NCBI GenBank assembly: GCA_905221605.1
Contig: CAJNDS010001480.1
Span: 124,001 to 188,000, forward strand
Direction: 5' to 3'
Source of the DNA: Symbiodinium natans
Taxonomy: Eukaryota; Sar; Dinophyceae; Suessiales; Symbiodiniaceae
Length of the DNA stretch: 64,000 nt
The notes under the pieces are model-generated. The model did not search any database. It was not told the origin of the DNA and worked only from the letters and a program-made list of their open reading frames with translations. This document shows positions 43,701 to 56,600 of this stretch, one piece after another (position 1 is the first letter of the stretch; the number at the start of each line of letters is the position of its first letter). The translations under genes were made by a program, and so were the position numbers.

Positions 43701-46700
43701 TTAATTTAAACCTGAACCAGGTCGAGAAGTTCTTCCTGGAGGATTCTTGGCAAACTGAGACCCATTAGAAGGGTACAAGGGTTGGGGTTTAGGGTTTCGG
43801 ATTTGGGGATTGGGGTCTGGTCTACGGTTTAGGGTTTAGGGGCTGGGGTTTCGGGTTTAGGGTTTGGGGTTTCGGGTTTAGGGGGTTTGGTTGCTTGCAA
43901 ACTTTTAGCCGTTTCTTCATCAGACCCCGGCTCTACTGGCGGCTCCGAAGCCAGAAGACGAGGGAGGGAGGGAGGGAACCCAAACCCCCAAACCCTAAAC
44001 CTCCTACGTAGCCCTAAACGCTAAACCCCCCAAACCCCCCAACCCCCAACTCCCCCTTGCCCTAAGCCCGAAACCCTAAATCCGAAACCCCAAACCCCTA
44101 AACCCCAAAACCCCAAACCCCCTGAACCCTGAACCCCAAACCCCCAAACCCCCTAAACCCTCAACCCCTAAACCCTAAACCTCAAGCCCCTCCCCCCTTC
44201 CCTTCCCTTGAACCCAAACCCCAAACCCCAAACCCCAAACCCCAAACCCCAAACCCTAAACCCTAAACCCTAAACCCTAAACCCTAAACCCTAAACCCTA
44301 AACCCTAAACCTCAACCCCCTCCCCCTCCCCCCCCCCTCCCCCCTTCCCTTGAAAGGGCCCGACCTCTGAGGACATCGTCGAGACACTGCGTTGGCGGCC
44401 GGAGTCCGGCAGCGAACCGGAGATGTGGGCACGATGCATTGGTGGACTTTAGGGTTTAGGGTTTAGGGTTTGGGGTTTAGGGTTTAGGGTTTAGGGTTTA
44501 GGGTTTAGGGCTTCGGGGTTTAGGGTTAGAGGGTTAGAGGATGTGGGCAGGATGCAATCTATGCTTTGTTGGGGCTTCTCCGGGTTGGTGGACTGTTTAG
44601 GGTTAGAGGGTTAGAGGGTTAGAGGGTTAGAGGGTTAGAGGGTTAGAGGGTTAGAGGGTTAGAGGGTTAGAGGGTTAGAGGGTTAGAGGGTTCTAGCACT
44701 CATGTTTCGAAGGCTGTTCATTCACGTGCAGGCTGTGTGAGTAGAGTGTGCAAGGGCTCCCATGCCTCCCTTCCGCCACAACCTACTACGTTCTCATGTG
44801 CATCCCTATACATGCATGCAGGAACTGGCTCTAGGTAGGTCTCGGTTCGGTATCCTAGGCCCTGTGCCCTGAGCCATTCGCCCTGGACCCTGATGCCCTG
44901 CCCCAACTCTGAACCGTACTTGAAGTTTCAAGAGCCCGAAATCGAGGGTGCAGGTTTTCACGAGGGAGTTTCTATTATCTGCCGACCTCCCAAATCCACA
45001 CCAAGCGGAAGCCAGCAAGTGTAACTAGCCCAGCCTTGAACCCAACCTCCCGCCTTCCCACCCCTGAACCCTAAACCCTAAACCTAAATCCCTGAGCCCT
45101 GGACCCTAAACCTTAACTGGAGCTGAGGATGGGCGTCTGGTCCGAACTGGACTGCAACAGGCGCCACGCCCCGGATTTTGCGTGTGTTTGGGTTTAAGGT
45201 TGAAAGGGTTAGGGTTTCGGCTTTGGGGTTGAGGGATTAGGGTTCCTAAACCCTAAACCTAAACCCCAAACCTCCCTAAAGGTTTGAGGTCCTAAGTTTG
45301 ACAAGGTTTCGGTTCAGGGTTTGGGGCTCAAAGGCTTGAGGCTGAGGGGTTGAAGGGTTCGAGGGCTGAGTTCATGGTTGAAAGGCCATGAAGGGTTAAG
45401 GCTGAAGTGTTTTGGCGGTTTCGGGTTTAAGGGTTCGCGGTTTGGTGTTTAGGTCATCTGGAGTATCTCCGTTCTTACCACCTTACCCGACCGCTTTCAT
45501 TCCCAGATAAATCCTGAAGCTTTAGAAGTTGTACAGTTCTGCCCTGAACCCTGAACCTTGAACCCTGAACCCGGAAATATAGGGTTTTAGGGTTTAGGGT
45601 TTAAGGATTTGGGTGCAGGGTTTCAGAGCTTGTGGACGTCCCTGAGGCATTCAACACCTCCAAACCCGAACCCTAAGCCCTGAACCTTCTGAATCCTATA
45701 AACCCTATAAATTCAATCCAGCACTAGAAGCCCTATAGGCTCCGCAATGAACCCCCCCAAGCCACAAGCCGCGGCGCACCAAGACCCCGAACCCTAAACC
45801 CTAAACCCTAAACCCTAAACCCTAAACGCTAAACCCTAAGCCCTAAGCCCTAAACCCTAAACCCTAAACCCTAAACCCTAAACCCTAACCCGAAACCCCA
45901 CCTATGGCACCCCAGAGTCCCCAATCAAGGCGCCCTGCGGCCCTGAGAACAGTTGTAGTTTTCAGGAAAAATTGTCCGGGTTCAGGGTTTAGGGTTTAGG
46001 GTTTAGGGTTTAGGGTTTATAGGGTTTAGGGGCGAGTGAAGTCAGGGGCTTCGTGGATCAAGACGGCCAATACAGCCCTGCGACTCGGCGCGGTTTAGGG
46101 TTCCGGGTTTTGGGATTCGGCGATGCCTGCAAACAACTGGGCATGTCACGTCCCAAAGGATCCACGTAAAAAGGAGCCCTACTTGGAGGTACTTAAGAAC
46201 CATTTTTCCTGTATTATTACTGTTTGGTTAGTAAGTACCATGAACTTCCAAGTACACCCTTGGGGTGGACACCGCTGCCCAGCCTCCTCTAGTGCCTGCC
46301 TCGCACTTCTAAACGGACACGCTGCCACCTGACATTTGCACCTTGAAGGAGAAGATCGCACCTGATGGCGAGAAGCAACAAGGACTTCCCCGCCAGGATT
46401 GGGACCCCCAGCCTCCTTCAAACCTCGACTTGGACTTGAGGATGCTCAGGCTGCCATTTGCGACGTTGAGCCTGTTGCCAAGAGTGGAGTGGTCGATGGA
46501 AATGGCTCCTCCACGCGATGAAGCCGACACGAAAAGGTCCTATTTCAGCACAGCCACCTGTGGTTCATGTGAGCCGGACCCAGCACAAGCACCAGAATGC
46601 TACAGGTGCACAAGTCCTGTCCCCAAAAACCTCAAGGGTTTAGGGTTTGGCTTAGGGTTTAGGGTTTAAAGGAGTCCCGAAAATTAATCCCTATCAACCC

Positions 46701-49700
46701 GAGAAACTAGAGTTTACGGCTTAGGGCCATCCCTGCACTTTTTTGCAAGTCGCCCCAGGGAGCTATGGCCCTGATTTTCCGATATTCTCGGCCCGCCTAA
46801 GCCCTCAATCTGAAAACCCTGGAATCCCTAAACCTTAAACCCCACGTCCGTGTGCAACTCACCCTCAACCCTAAACCCTAAACCCTATAAACCCCAAAAC
46901 CCTAAACCCTATAAACCCTAAACCCCAAAACCCTAAACCCCAAAACCCTAAACCCCAAACCCTTGAGGTTTTTTGGAGCCCCTTGTCCCTAAACCCTAAA
47001 AACCCTAAACCCCCCCAAAACCCTAAACCCTAAACCTCTCAAGGCAACCGTGAAAGTTGTCCAGTCCCTCCCCGAGAGCGTGATTCCTTTCCACCTCCTT
47101 GCCGCCATCATCAAGTGGGTCGATGGAGTCATGTCTGCACGCAGTTGCTTTCGTTGTCTCCATCGCTTTGTTGGCAAGTTTATTGCAATTTCTCTTTGAC
47201 ATTCGCAAGTGATCTGAAGAGGGAGAGAGAGAGCGAGAGAGAGAGAGAGAGAGGCAGAGCGAGAGAGAGAGAGAGAGAGAGATGTCCTGTCTCCTTTGTC
47301 CCGAATTGCCAATGTTTGTGAGACTTGTGGTTCGTGCTTGTTAGGGTCTGTCTTAGGGAGACTTGGGTCAGTATAGTGTATGGGGATTCATTTCTCAGGT
47401 CTTCTGGGGTGGCTGGGGATGAGTGGGCTTCTTGGGGCCCAAGTCTTGGGGTTCACTAGGGACCACTTCGCTCAAAGTCATGAAACAAAGGGTTTGCTGT
47501 AGGAGTTTAGTGTTTATAAGGTTTAGGCTCAGTCTGCTCTTAAAGTGAGTCAGAGTGGGTCCAACAGCACATCCCTGATTCCTGATCCGTTGCGTAACCT
47601 AGAGCGTCCATTTGTCGTGCCATTATGGAAATAGGTTCCAAGAAGCCTTGTGTAGTGTGGTTTCGGGGCATCCTATTTCCAATTGAGTACTACAAATGAG
47701 ATCCTCCTGGGTGATTCCTGCTATGTCTGAAGCCAGTCGGCAGGCTGGGGCAAGATGGGAAGCGCCCGCGCCTCACGCGGAGCTGAGGGTGGTACTTGGG
47801 TGGGAGTTTAGGGTTTAGGGATTAGGGATTTAGGGTTTAGGGATACATCTTGTAGAGTTCTATGGAGCCCAATTCGAATATTCCCCCGCCCAAGGTTGTG
47901 AGCATGGAAGCTCCCCAGCAAAACAGGGCAGAGAAGGGTCTTGGGCTTTAGGTTTGCTTGTTCCATACCGTGGGCTGCTCATGCTTGCCATCCTCATGAG
48001 ATTCGTGGCTTTCAACTGTTGTGGGTGGAGGTTGGGGCTTCTCCACTCATGTGTTGCACACCTTGAAGCCAAGTCATCCCATGAAGGGCATCTGCAGTAA
48101 CATCATAAGCCCTAAACTCGACAAAAGACAGATGGGCTAAGGTCCTGGTCTTTCTCCCCGGCTGGCATGAAATCGCATCTGGGATCAGCATCTGCGCCCC
48201 TGGTTCCTACACCTAAGGTCGGGCTTTAGGTCAGTTTAGGTTTAGGGATGAACTCAGTGAAGCTTGCGACCCTCCCCCGGAAGCAAATGTCTCCCCTGAG
48301 ACCTCATTATTACAGCAGGTTTCTTCGGGGTATCTCAGTACTTCGCCAGCAAGCATGGCCACCAAGAAGTTGACTTCCGAGATGCACCGATAGTCGCAGA
48401 GTACTTAGAAGCCCGAAACCCTATATAATTCGCCGGAACCCTTGACAAGACCCTCACTAAGCCCAAACTTTAAACCGAAAACCCTAACCCCCCCCCCCCC
48501 CCCCCCCCCCCCCACCGCCACCCCCCCCCCCCCCCCCCCCACTCCCACTGAAGTGAGGGGGGACTCTGCGCTTGCTAGACCTTAGCCCAAAGATTTACAA
48601 AGCTTTTGAATCGCAAGACCCTCACAGCATCACCTATCCGATCCCCTCTCTAGAGGGTTTCTGGTTTAGGGTAAGTCAGCAGAACTTGGGGCCTTCTTGT
48701 GGGGGGGTTTTAGGGTAGTAAGAGGGGAGGTACAAAGGGGTCTCATGCCTGATGCCATCTAGAAAAACTACACCCCATGTTGACCTCCGATGAATGTCCA
48801 TCGATTCAAATCCTCCCCCCCCCCCCCCCCGGCCAGCCCACAAGGCCCTCTATTGAGGGGGGTCGGCTCCTCTGCTTGTTGTAAATAGGACCCTTGGGAT
48901 GTTCCCCCTTATACTAGAAGTCCTTAATAAGGACTAGAATGAGGGGTACTATGATCCCCTATCAAGGACTGTTAGTATAAGGGGGAAAATCCCAATAGGA
49001 CCGGTAAGACCCTGCAGCCTCTAGCTTCCGGGATTCTTATTTGAGGGGAGGACGATACTTGAGTTCCGGGCCCGAGGCATCTCAACTGAGGAGGGCTTAG
49101 AAATCTGAAGTGGACATTTAAACCCTACATCCTCAACCCTAAACCCTAAACCCCAAACCCCAAACCCCAAACCCTACATCCTAAACCCCAACCCCCAAAC
49201 CCCAAACCCCTCCACTTGGCGGAGGCAGTTTGCAGCGCGTTTCTCCATCGAGACCCACTCTTGCGCATCGCGGCTAGAAAGGGCCTAGGGCCTATTGGGT
49301 TTAGGGTTTAGGGTTTAGGGCCTGGGGGCTCAGTTTAGCCTAACTCGTCTCGCAGTATTTCTGCGACAGGGGTGCCGACTGCACCGACTGTGTGCGAGCT
49401 TTCGCCGTGTCAGATTGTTGCACATGAAGGTTTAGGGTTTGAGAATGTGGGACTCAGGAGAAGCAAATTTCTGCCTGCCTTGGCCCTTTGGAGCCACGCA
49501 CTACACCCTAAACTTGAACCTGAAACCCGAAACCCTAAACCTTGAACCTGAAACCCTAAACCCTAAACCCTAAACCTTGAACCTGAAACCCTAACCCTAA
49601 ACCCTAAACCGTAAACCCTAAACCCTAAACCCTAAACCCTAAAAGCCTAAAAGCCTTGAACCTGAAACCCGAAGCCCTCCCAGACTTCCCGAGGCCACCT

Positions 49701-50607
49701 GGACATCGTTCCGCTACACAGCACGGATCCAAAGTTCTGGAGGGGCTTGCTCGGAGTTTGGAGCACAGGAGCCCTAAACCCTACACCTTAAGCCTCAAGT
49801 TCTAAATTCTAAATTAAACCTTAAACCCTAAACCCTACACCTTAAGCCTTAAACCTTAAACCCTACATCCTGGATCCTGAACACGAACCTTCTTAACTCC
49901 TGCACTCCAAATACCCCTGTAGCCTGAAACCCGACACCCGAAACCATTGGGGGTTAGGGAATATCGACCCGGGTTGAAATGGGTTTAGGTGTAGTGGGTT
50001 AGGGTTTAGGGTTGGAGGGGTTTAGGGTTTCGGGTTACAGGGTTACAGAGGTTGAGGGTTACTGGGTTTTAGGGTTTCGTTGGATAGGGTTTAAGGGTTT
50101 TGGCCGCCCCAGAGGGGTTTGTGTTGGTTTGGTCTTCAGTGCTTCGAGGCGGTGCAGGATCGCGGTTGTTTTAGGGGGCCTTTTATGGGAAGACTTGGAG
50201 TCTTCAGTTCATATTCATAGGGTTTGGAGTTTAGGGTTTAGGGCTTACGGTTTGGGGTAAACTTACCCTTTACCCTAAACCCTAAACCCTAAACCCTAAA
50301 CCCTAAACCTTTTCAGGGTGTACAGGGTTTTCCAGGATTCCTCTCAGGCTCCGTGCCCCCTGCGGAGCAGCAGCGCGCCTTCCAGCCGGCCTACGCGGGA
50401 CGCCGGAAAGCGCTTCGGCTTCAGAGGGGCCAGGGTTTAGGGTTTAGGGTTTAGGTTTAGGGTTTATGGCTAGGGTTAAAGGGTTGAGGGTTTCGGGCTG
50501 TAGAAGGGACACATGGGGGCTGTTTCAACATCTTTGGGGCTATGTCGGTACATAGGGGAGTCTTTGATCTGAGGTGTATGTGTGCGTGTTCTCTTCCGCT
50601 CTCTCCT

Positions 50608-50639
<32 letters not shown>

Positions 50640-53600
50640 TAATTCATATATAGATAAAGATCGGGGTACTACCGGCTACGTAGTCCGACTAAGGGTCCTT
50701 ACTAGCATCCCTCCTAGAACATCCTGTCAACAATCCTAGCTCCCTAAATCCTAAGCCAGAAGACCTGGACTCCTGCGCCTTGAGCTGCGAGGTGCGGGAG
50801 CTATAATAGGCTTGGCCGGTCGCACAGAATCTGATCTAAGGGTGGTTGCCCTTACTATGGTCCCTTACCTCCCTTTAAAGGCTTCTGATGTATGGGCCCT
50901 TGGGTTCTTGATGGTAAAGGGGTATGTAAGGGGTCCCCTTTTAAGGGCTCATAGCAAGGGACCATGTAGCTACTCTTAGACAAAATGCAAGAGCTTCACA
51001 AGGCGTAGGGTTGTACATACGCCCGGGTGGAAGGGCTTCGAGTCCTGGATGTTTGTTGCGATGTTTGGGGCTCAAGGTTGCAGTAGCCCTAAACCCTACA
51101 TCCTAAACCCTAAACCCTAGACCCTAAACCCTAAACACTCACCCCGAACTCTTGGGGGTTAGGCATTAGCTTAGCACCAAGCTTTTGGGGGCTTCAGGTC
51201 ATTCTCGGCACAGACATTGCCGAGAATCTTGTCTGCACCAAGTGACCTTTAGGATGAGCCTTGCGAGTCCACACCTGAAGGCGCATGGGTATCAGTGCTT
51301 ACAACTGGGTTTAGGGTTTAGGGTTTAGGGTATAGGGTTTAGGGTTTAGGGTTTAGAGCTATTTGTGGTCCACATTGGGGGCCTTTATGTTCGTAAACCC
51401 CCATATAGAATTGAATCATGTATACAATGTTAAACTTTTTTGGGGCTAGGTTATGCGGTCCCTAAGTAGAATCGGTGGGTTCAGGGTTTAGGGTTCACCT
51501 TAGACCCTAAACCCTAAACCCCCGAAACCCTAAACACCGCAACGTCGTACGCCCACGAAGCTGGGGTTTCCGAAAATCGGGTTGAGGGTTTGGGGATAAG
51601 GGTTTAGGGTTTAGGGTTTAGGGTTTAGGGTTTAGGGTTTAGGGTTTAGGGTTTAGGGTTCAGCTGAGGACATCCATCACCATTCCGGACATTCTCTGCG
51701 TGATCGACAGCGGCCTGGCGAGGATCAAGAAGCACACGAACCTGGAGGCTGTGAAATTGAACGAGTTGTGGTTTGGGTTCAGCTTTTGGGGATTAGGGTG
51801 GGCTCAATTTGATTGGCAACTTTTCTGTTTAGGGTTTAGGGTTTAGGGTTTAGGGTTTAGGGTTTAGGGTTTAGGGTTTAGGGTTTAGGGTTTAGGGTTT
51901 AGGGTTTAGGGTTTAGGGTTTAGGGTTTAAGTGAAAGAGGTAGCAGCTGCTGAAATAGTGTCAATATTTGAGTACCGGGGTTAGGGTTTGGGGTTCGGGG
52001 TGTAGGGTTTGGGGGTTTTAGGGCTTATCGGGTTGAGTTTAGTATCCTGGTATGCCAAAGAGTTCCCTTAAACCCAAGCCCTAAGCCCTAAACCCTGCAG
52101 CGCCCGGCCTCTGGCGAAGGTGGTCTGGGCGAGCCAGGCCAATCTGTTGCAGCGCGCCGGCCGCGCCGGGCGCGTGCAGCGCGGGACCTGCGCCGGAAGC
52201 CGAGGGTTCAGGGTTTTGGGTTTGGGGTTTGGGGTTTAGGGGTTTAGGGGTTTAGGGGTTTAGGGGTTTAGGGGTTTAGGGGTTACTTAGGGGTTTAGGG
52301 GTTTTATTAGGGTTTAGGGGTTTAGGGGTTACTTAGGGGTTACTTAGGGGTTACTTTGGGGTTTAGGGGTTTAGGGGTTGAGGGGGTTTATTAGGGTTTT
52401 TAGGGGTTTAGGGGAGGCTTTGCTGTGCAGGAGTAAATTGGGGTTCTCTTCAAGGAGTCCGATTGTGAATGCTGTCTTATCAATTCCGAATTCCTTAAGC
52501 CTAGACCCTGGTTTAGGGTTTAGGGTTTAGGGTTTAGGGTTTAGGGAAACCCTAAACCCTGAAAGCCCGTAATTTCAAGGAGCTGGCTTCGACCCTCCTG
52601 ATTGGCGCATCCTTGAAACCCTTGACCCTAAACCCTGGGCCCCTGAAGCTTTTCACTCCCTACTTCCTAAGCCCTCAACCCTAAACCCTAAACCCCAAAC
52701 CCTAAACCCCAAACCGCAAACCCTGAACCCTACTCCACATCGGCCTGCCCCCGAGGTCCACCTCCTCACCTACAAGCGCTTTCAGCTGCTTGCGAGTGAG
52801 CCGACTCCGGACCACCTTAGGTGTCCTAAACCCACAAAGAGTGCAGGGGTTTTTAGGGGCTCAGGGTTTAGGGGTTTAGGGGTTTAGAGGTTTAGGGGTT
52901 TAGGGGTTTAGGGGTTAGGGTTTGGGGTTTAGGCTGTAGGGCTTAGGGTTTAGGGTTACCATGGGTTCAGGCTTTGGTTTTTGGGATTGGGTTTAGGGTG
53001 TCGAAGTTACAGGGTGGGGCCCCCTAGTTATAAGTAGAGTTATAAGGGCCCTAAATTGGGTTATAAGGACCCTAAGTTAGGTTATAAGTCCCTTAACTAC
53101 AGTTAGTATAGTAAGGGGGCCCCACCCTGTAGGGGGTTTAGATTAGGGGTTTTGGATATGTAGGGACTCAGCTCTGGTACCCCTTGAATGAACTGTTCGG
53201 GGAATTCTGAAGGCTTAGTCCTTTATTTACACTTCCTTTTGGGTTATTATGGAGGTATGCGAATCCATCAACCCCAATCCTAAAAACCTTATCCCCTAAA
53301 AACCCTAAGCCCTATGGCTTAAGGCTGGAACTCGTAGGGATTTGGTCTTTGGATGCCTGTAAGGTTTTGGGCTTCGGGCTGTCGGGATTCAAGTAAGGTG
53401 GCTTGGTTTGGATTTGGGATTAGGGTTTAGTGTTTAGGATTTACCAAGCTGTCGCTGAAATCTTTACGTGCTGAGCAAACCCTAAACCCTAAACCCTAAA
53501 CCCTAAACCCTAAACCCTAAACCCTAAACCCTAAACCCTAAACCCTAAACCCTAAACCCCAAGAAGCATGCGCGTTACACGCCTCGTCGGGCTTTGCCAA

Positions 53601-56600
53601 GCACCTGCATCTGCACTTCGGTGGCGCACCTGCGCGTGCGCGAGTAACAGAAGCCTCCGTCCCGGGCATCCGTTTAGGGTTTAGGGTTTAGGGTTTAGGG
53701 TTTAGGGTTTAGGGTTTAGGGTTTAGGGTTTAGGGTTTAGCTCGGATACCCTTTTGAGCGTGCCTCTCAAGATCGCGGAACTCGACGCCGAGGCGGCAAA
53801 GTGTCTCTTTTTTGGATCTACTAGGACCCGGAGCAGGCCCTTATTCCCATTTTTTAGGTTTTAGGGCCCCTTCTAATCCCCTTTAAAACAACAAGGGGCA
53901 CCCTTTTTATACCTAGGCTACTCTTGGGTCTAGTCTAAGGACGAAACCCATGCAAAAGCATCGGGAACGCTGAAGCTCTCGACCCGAGACCCGTCCACCC
54001 TGCACTTTCAAGCCGAAGCCCTGACCCTACAAGCCCGAAACTCCTAGTCCCCGAAGCCCTGTGAGGCTCATAAGCCCTAAACCTTCCTAAACCTAATACA
54101 CTGGGAGCAGCGTCATGAAGATGAGCTTACAGGGTGGGGCCCCCTTACTATACTAACTGTAGTTAAGGGACTTATAACCTAACTTAGGGTCCTTATAACC
54201 CAATTTAGGGCCCTTATAACTCTACTGATAACTAGGGGGCCCCACCCTGTAGGGTTTGGGGTTTAGGGTGTAGGGTGTAGGGTTGTTCCTTTTTTGTGCC
54301 GAAAAGGTGCTCCAAGTGTTGCGGGAGGCATCGGGCTGGGATGCTGGGTCGGCGCCGTTTTTTTCTCAGAAGTATTCCTCCTCGAACCCGAAACCCCCTA
54401 AATCTCGAAGACCCTAGACCCTAACTCCCAGAGTCCCGAACATTTCGTAAACCCTAAACCCCTAAGCCCCTAAACCCCAAATCCCTAAGCCCTGCGTCCC
54501 GAATCCCTAAACCCTACACTTAAAAAAAACAAAACGAGAAGAAAACAGGCTAAACCCCAAACCCTAACACCCCAAATCCCTGAACCCTACATCCATATTC
54601 CTTAAACCCTAAACCCCAACCCTAAGCCCTAAACCCTAAACCCTAAATCCTCCCTTTAACCGCAGGAGATGCAGCGGGTTCCCCTGGACGAGGCAGTCTT
54701 GGCTCTCTGTGAGCTGGGCTTGGATCCTTGGCCTTGCTGTTTAGGGTTTAGGGTTTAGGGTTTAGGGTGTAGGGTTTAGGGATTGAGAATTTAGGGTTTA
54801 GGGTTCAGGGATTGAAGGTTTGGGGTTCAGGGTTTAGGGATTCAGGGTTTAAGGTTTGGGGTTTAGGGTTCATGGTTTGGGGTTTAGGGTTCATGGTTTG
54901 GGGTTTAGGGGTCTAGGGTTTTTCTTGGGTTACAGGATTTAGGTTTGAGGGATTCAGGGCGGGAATTTTGGGGTCCCCAAGCGTTCCTAAACTCTCAATT
55001 TAGGGTTTAGGGTTTTAGGTTTTATAGGGTTTATAGGGCTGATAGGGTTTATTGGGTTTAGAGGGTTTATAGGGTTTATAGGGTTCATAGGGGTTATCGG
55101 GTTTGTAGGGTTTACAGGGTTTATAGGGTTTAGGGTTTTAGGGTATTCTTAGTTTGAGGGATCGGAAGCCGGCTTCTCTCTCAAAAACCACGGGGGGTTT
55201 AGGGTTTAGGGTTTTAGGGTATTCTTAATTGAGGGATCTTAATTGATGGAAGGCTTATCAGTCTGGAGTGGGCGTTACAACCCGAACCTTGTTGTAATTC
55301 GCTCCCGGCTTTCCGAGTGCATTGTGGAATTCAGCGCCCAGGACTGCTGCCGGGTGGAAGACGCTGACCTTCAGGTCAGGGTTTAGGGTTTAGGGTTTCG
55401 GGTTTAGGTTTAGGGGTTGGGGTGCTTTAGTCACATGCGCCAGAAGTCTTTTGTCAGGCTTCAGTTCAAGAATGCGCATGCAGAACAATTGGATAGTCAG
55501 CAATTAATACAGGCGGCTGGGCGTTGGGGTTTGGGCTGAAGGTTACCCTAAACCCTAAACCCTAAACCCTAAATCTTCAGCCTGCAACCCTGAACTCCCT
55601 AAAGCTGAGAACGTGCGGGGTTTAGGATTTAGTTTAGGCTTTAGGGGCCTCTACCCCCGCCTGACCCTGCAAAACTTGGTACCAGAGCTTGTGTGGCTTA
55701 AATTCACCAAGCCCTGTGGTGTGTTTTGTTTTTTTTTCGGTGTTTAGGGCTGGCGAGAGTCCGCGGGAGAGGAGCACCCAAAGCCCGAAACCCCTACTGG
55801 CCTCTACCCCCGCCTGACCCTGCAAAACTTGGTACCAGAGCTTGTGTGGCTTAAATTCACCAAGCCCTGTGGTGTGTTTTGTTTTTTTTTTCGGTGTTTA
55901 GGGCTGGCGAGAGTCCGCGGGAGAGGAGCACCCAAAGCCCGAAACCCCTCTAAAGCCCTAAATCCTAAACCCCCTAAACTCTACCTCCCTAATCCCCTAA
56001 ACTCTACTTCTCCAAGTAGTTACCTGAACGACGAAACCACAAACCCCCACTGGCCTAAACCCCTGTGCATCTCCCAACGCTTCGTCGCAAGCAGCGGGGA
56101 ACACCCGCAGGCATGGGGCTCCAGCGCTTACGTGATGACCTTCCTCAAGAAGGAGCCTCGTTGAGAAATGCCGCCACACTGAAAGCCTGTCATCCCCTAT
56201 AACCTGTCCCATAACCCCGAAACCCCAAACCCTAAACCCCAAAAAACACTTGACCCCAAATCCTTGGTGAAGGGTTTGTTTTTGTTGCATCAGGTTCATG
56301 TCGGCTACGGGTTTCCGACCGCAAGGGTCCAAGCAATTATCTTCACGCGAGGATGTGAGACCCCACAGGAGTCATCACTAAACCCTAAACCCTAAATCCT
56401 AAACCCTAAACCCTAAACCCTAAACCCTAAATCCTAAACCCTAAACCCTAAACCCTAAACCGTTTGGTTCTATGCACCCACTCTGAACCCCAAAGCCCGA
56501 AGCCCTCACACGCCAAAACACCAAAACCCCAAACCCTAAACGCGTAAAACTTGGGATGTCCCTCCTTATACTCACAGTCCTTAATCGGGCTTGTACATAG

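Noticed and set aside
45507-45536. Possible micro-exon INPEALEVVQ
   Set aside because: Good acceptor, but AT-rich, and the adjacent helicase segment is better supplied by 47044-47127; phase could not be confirmed.
46989-47321. Frames rich in SLSLSLS or ERERER
   Set aside because: They translate the GA microsatellite at 47217-47282.
49358-49428. Possible exon YFCDRGADCTDCVRAFAVSD
   Set aside because: It lies between two helicase exons (49225 and 49694) that join in phase without it, and it ends in a stop.
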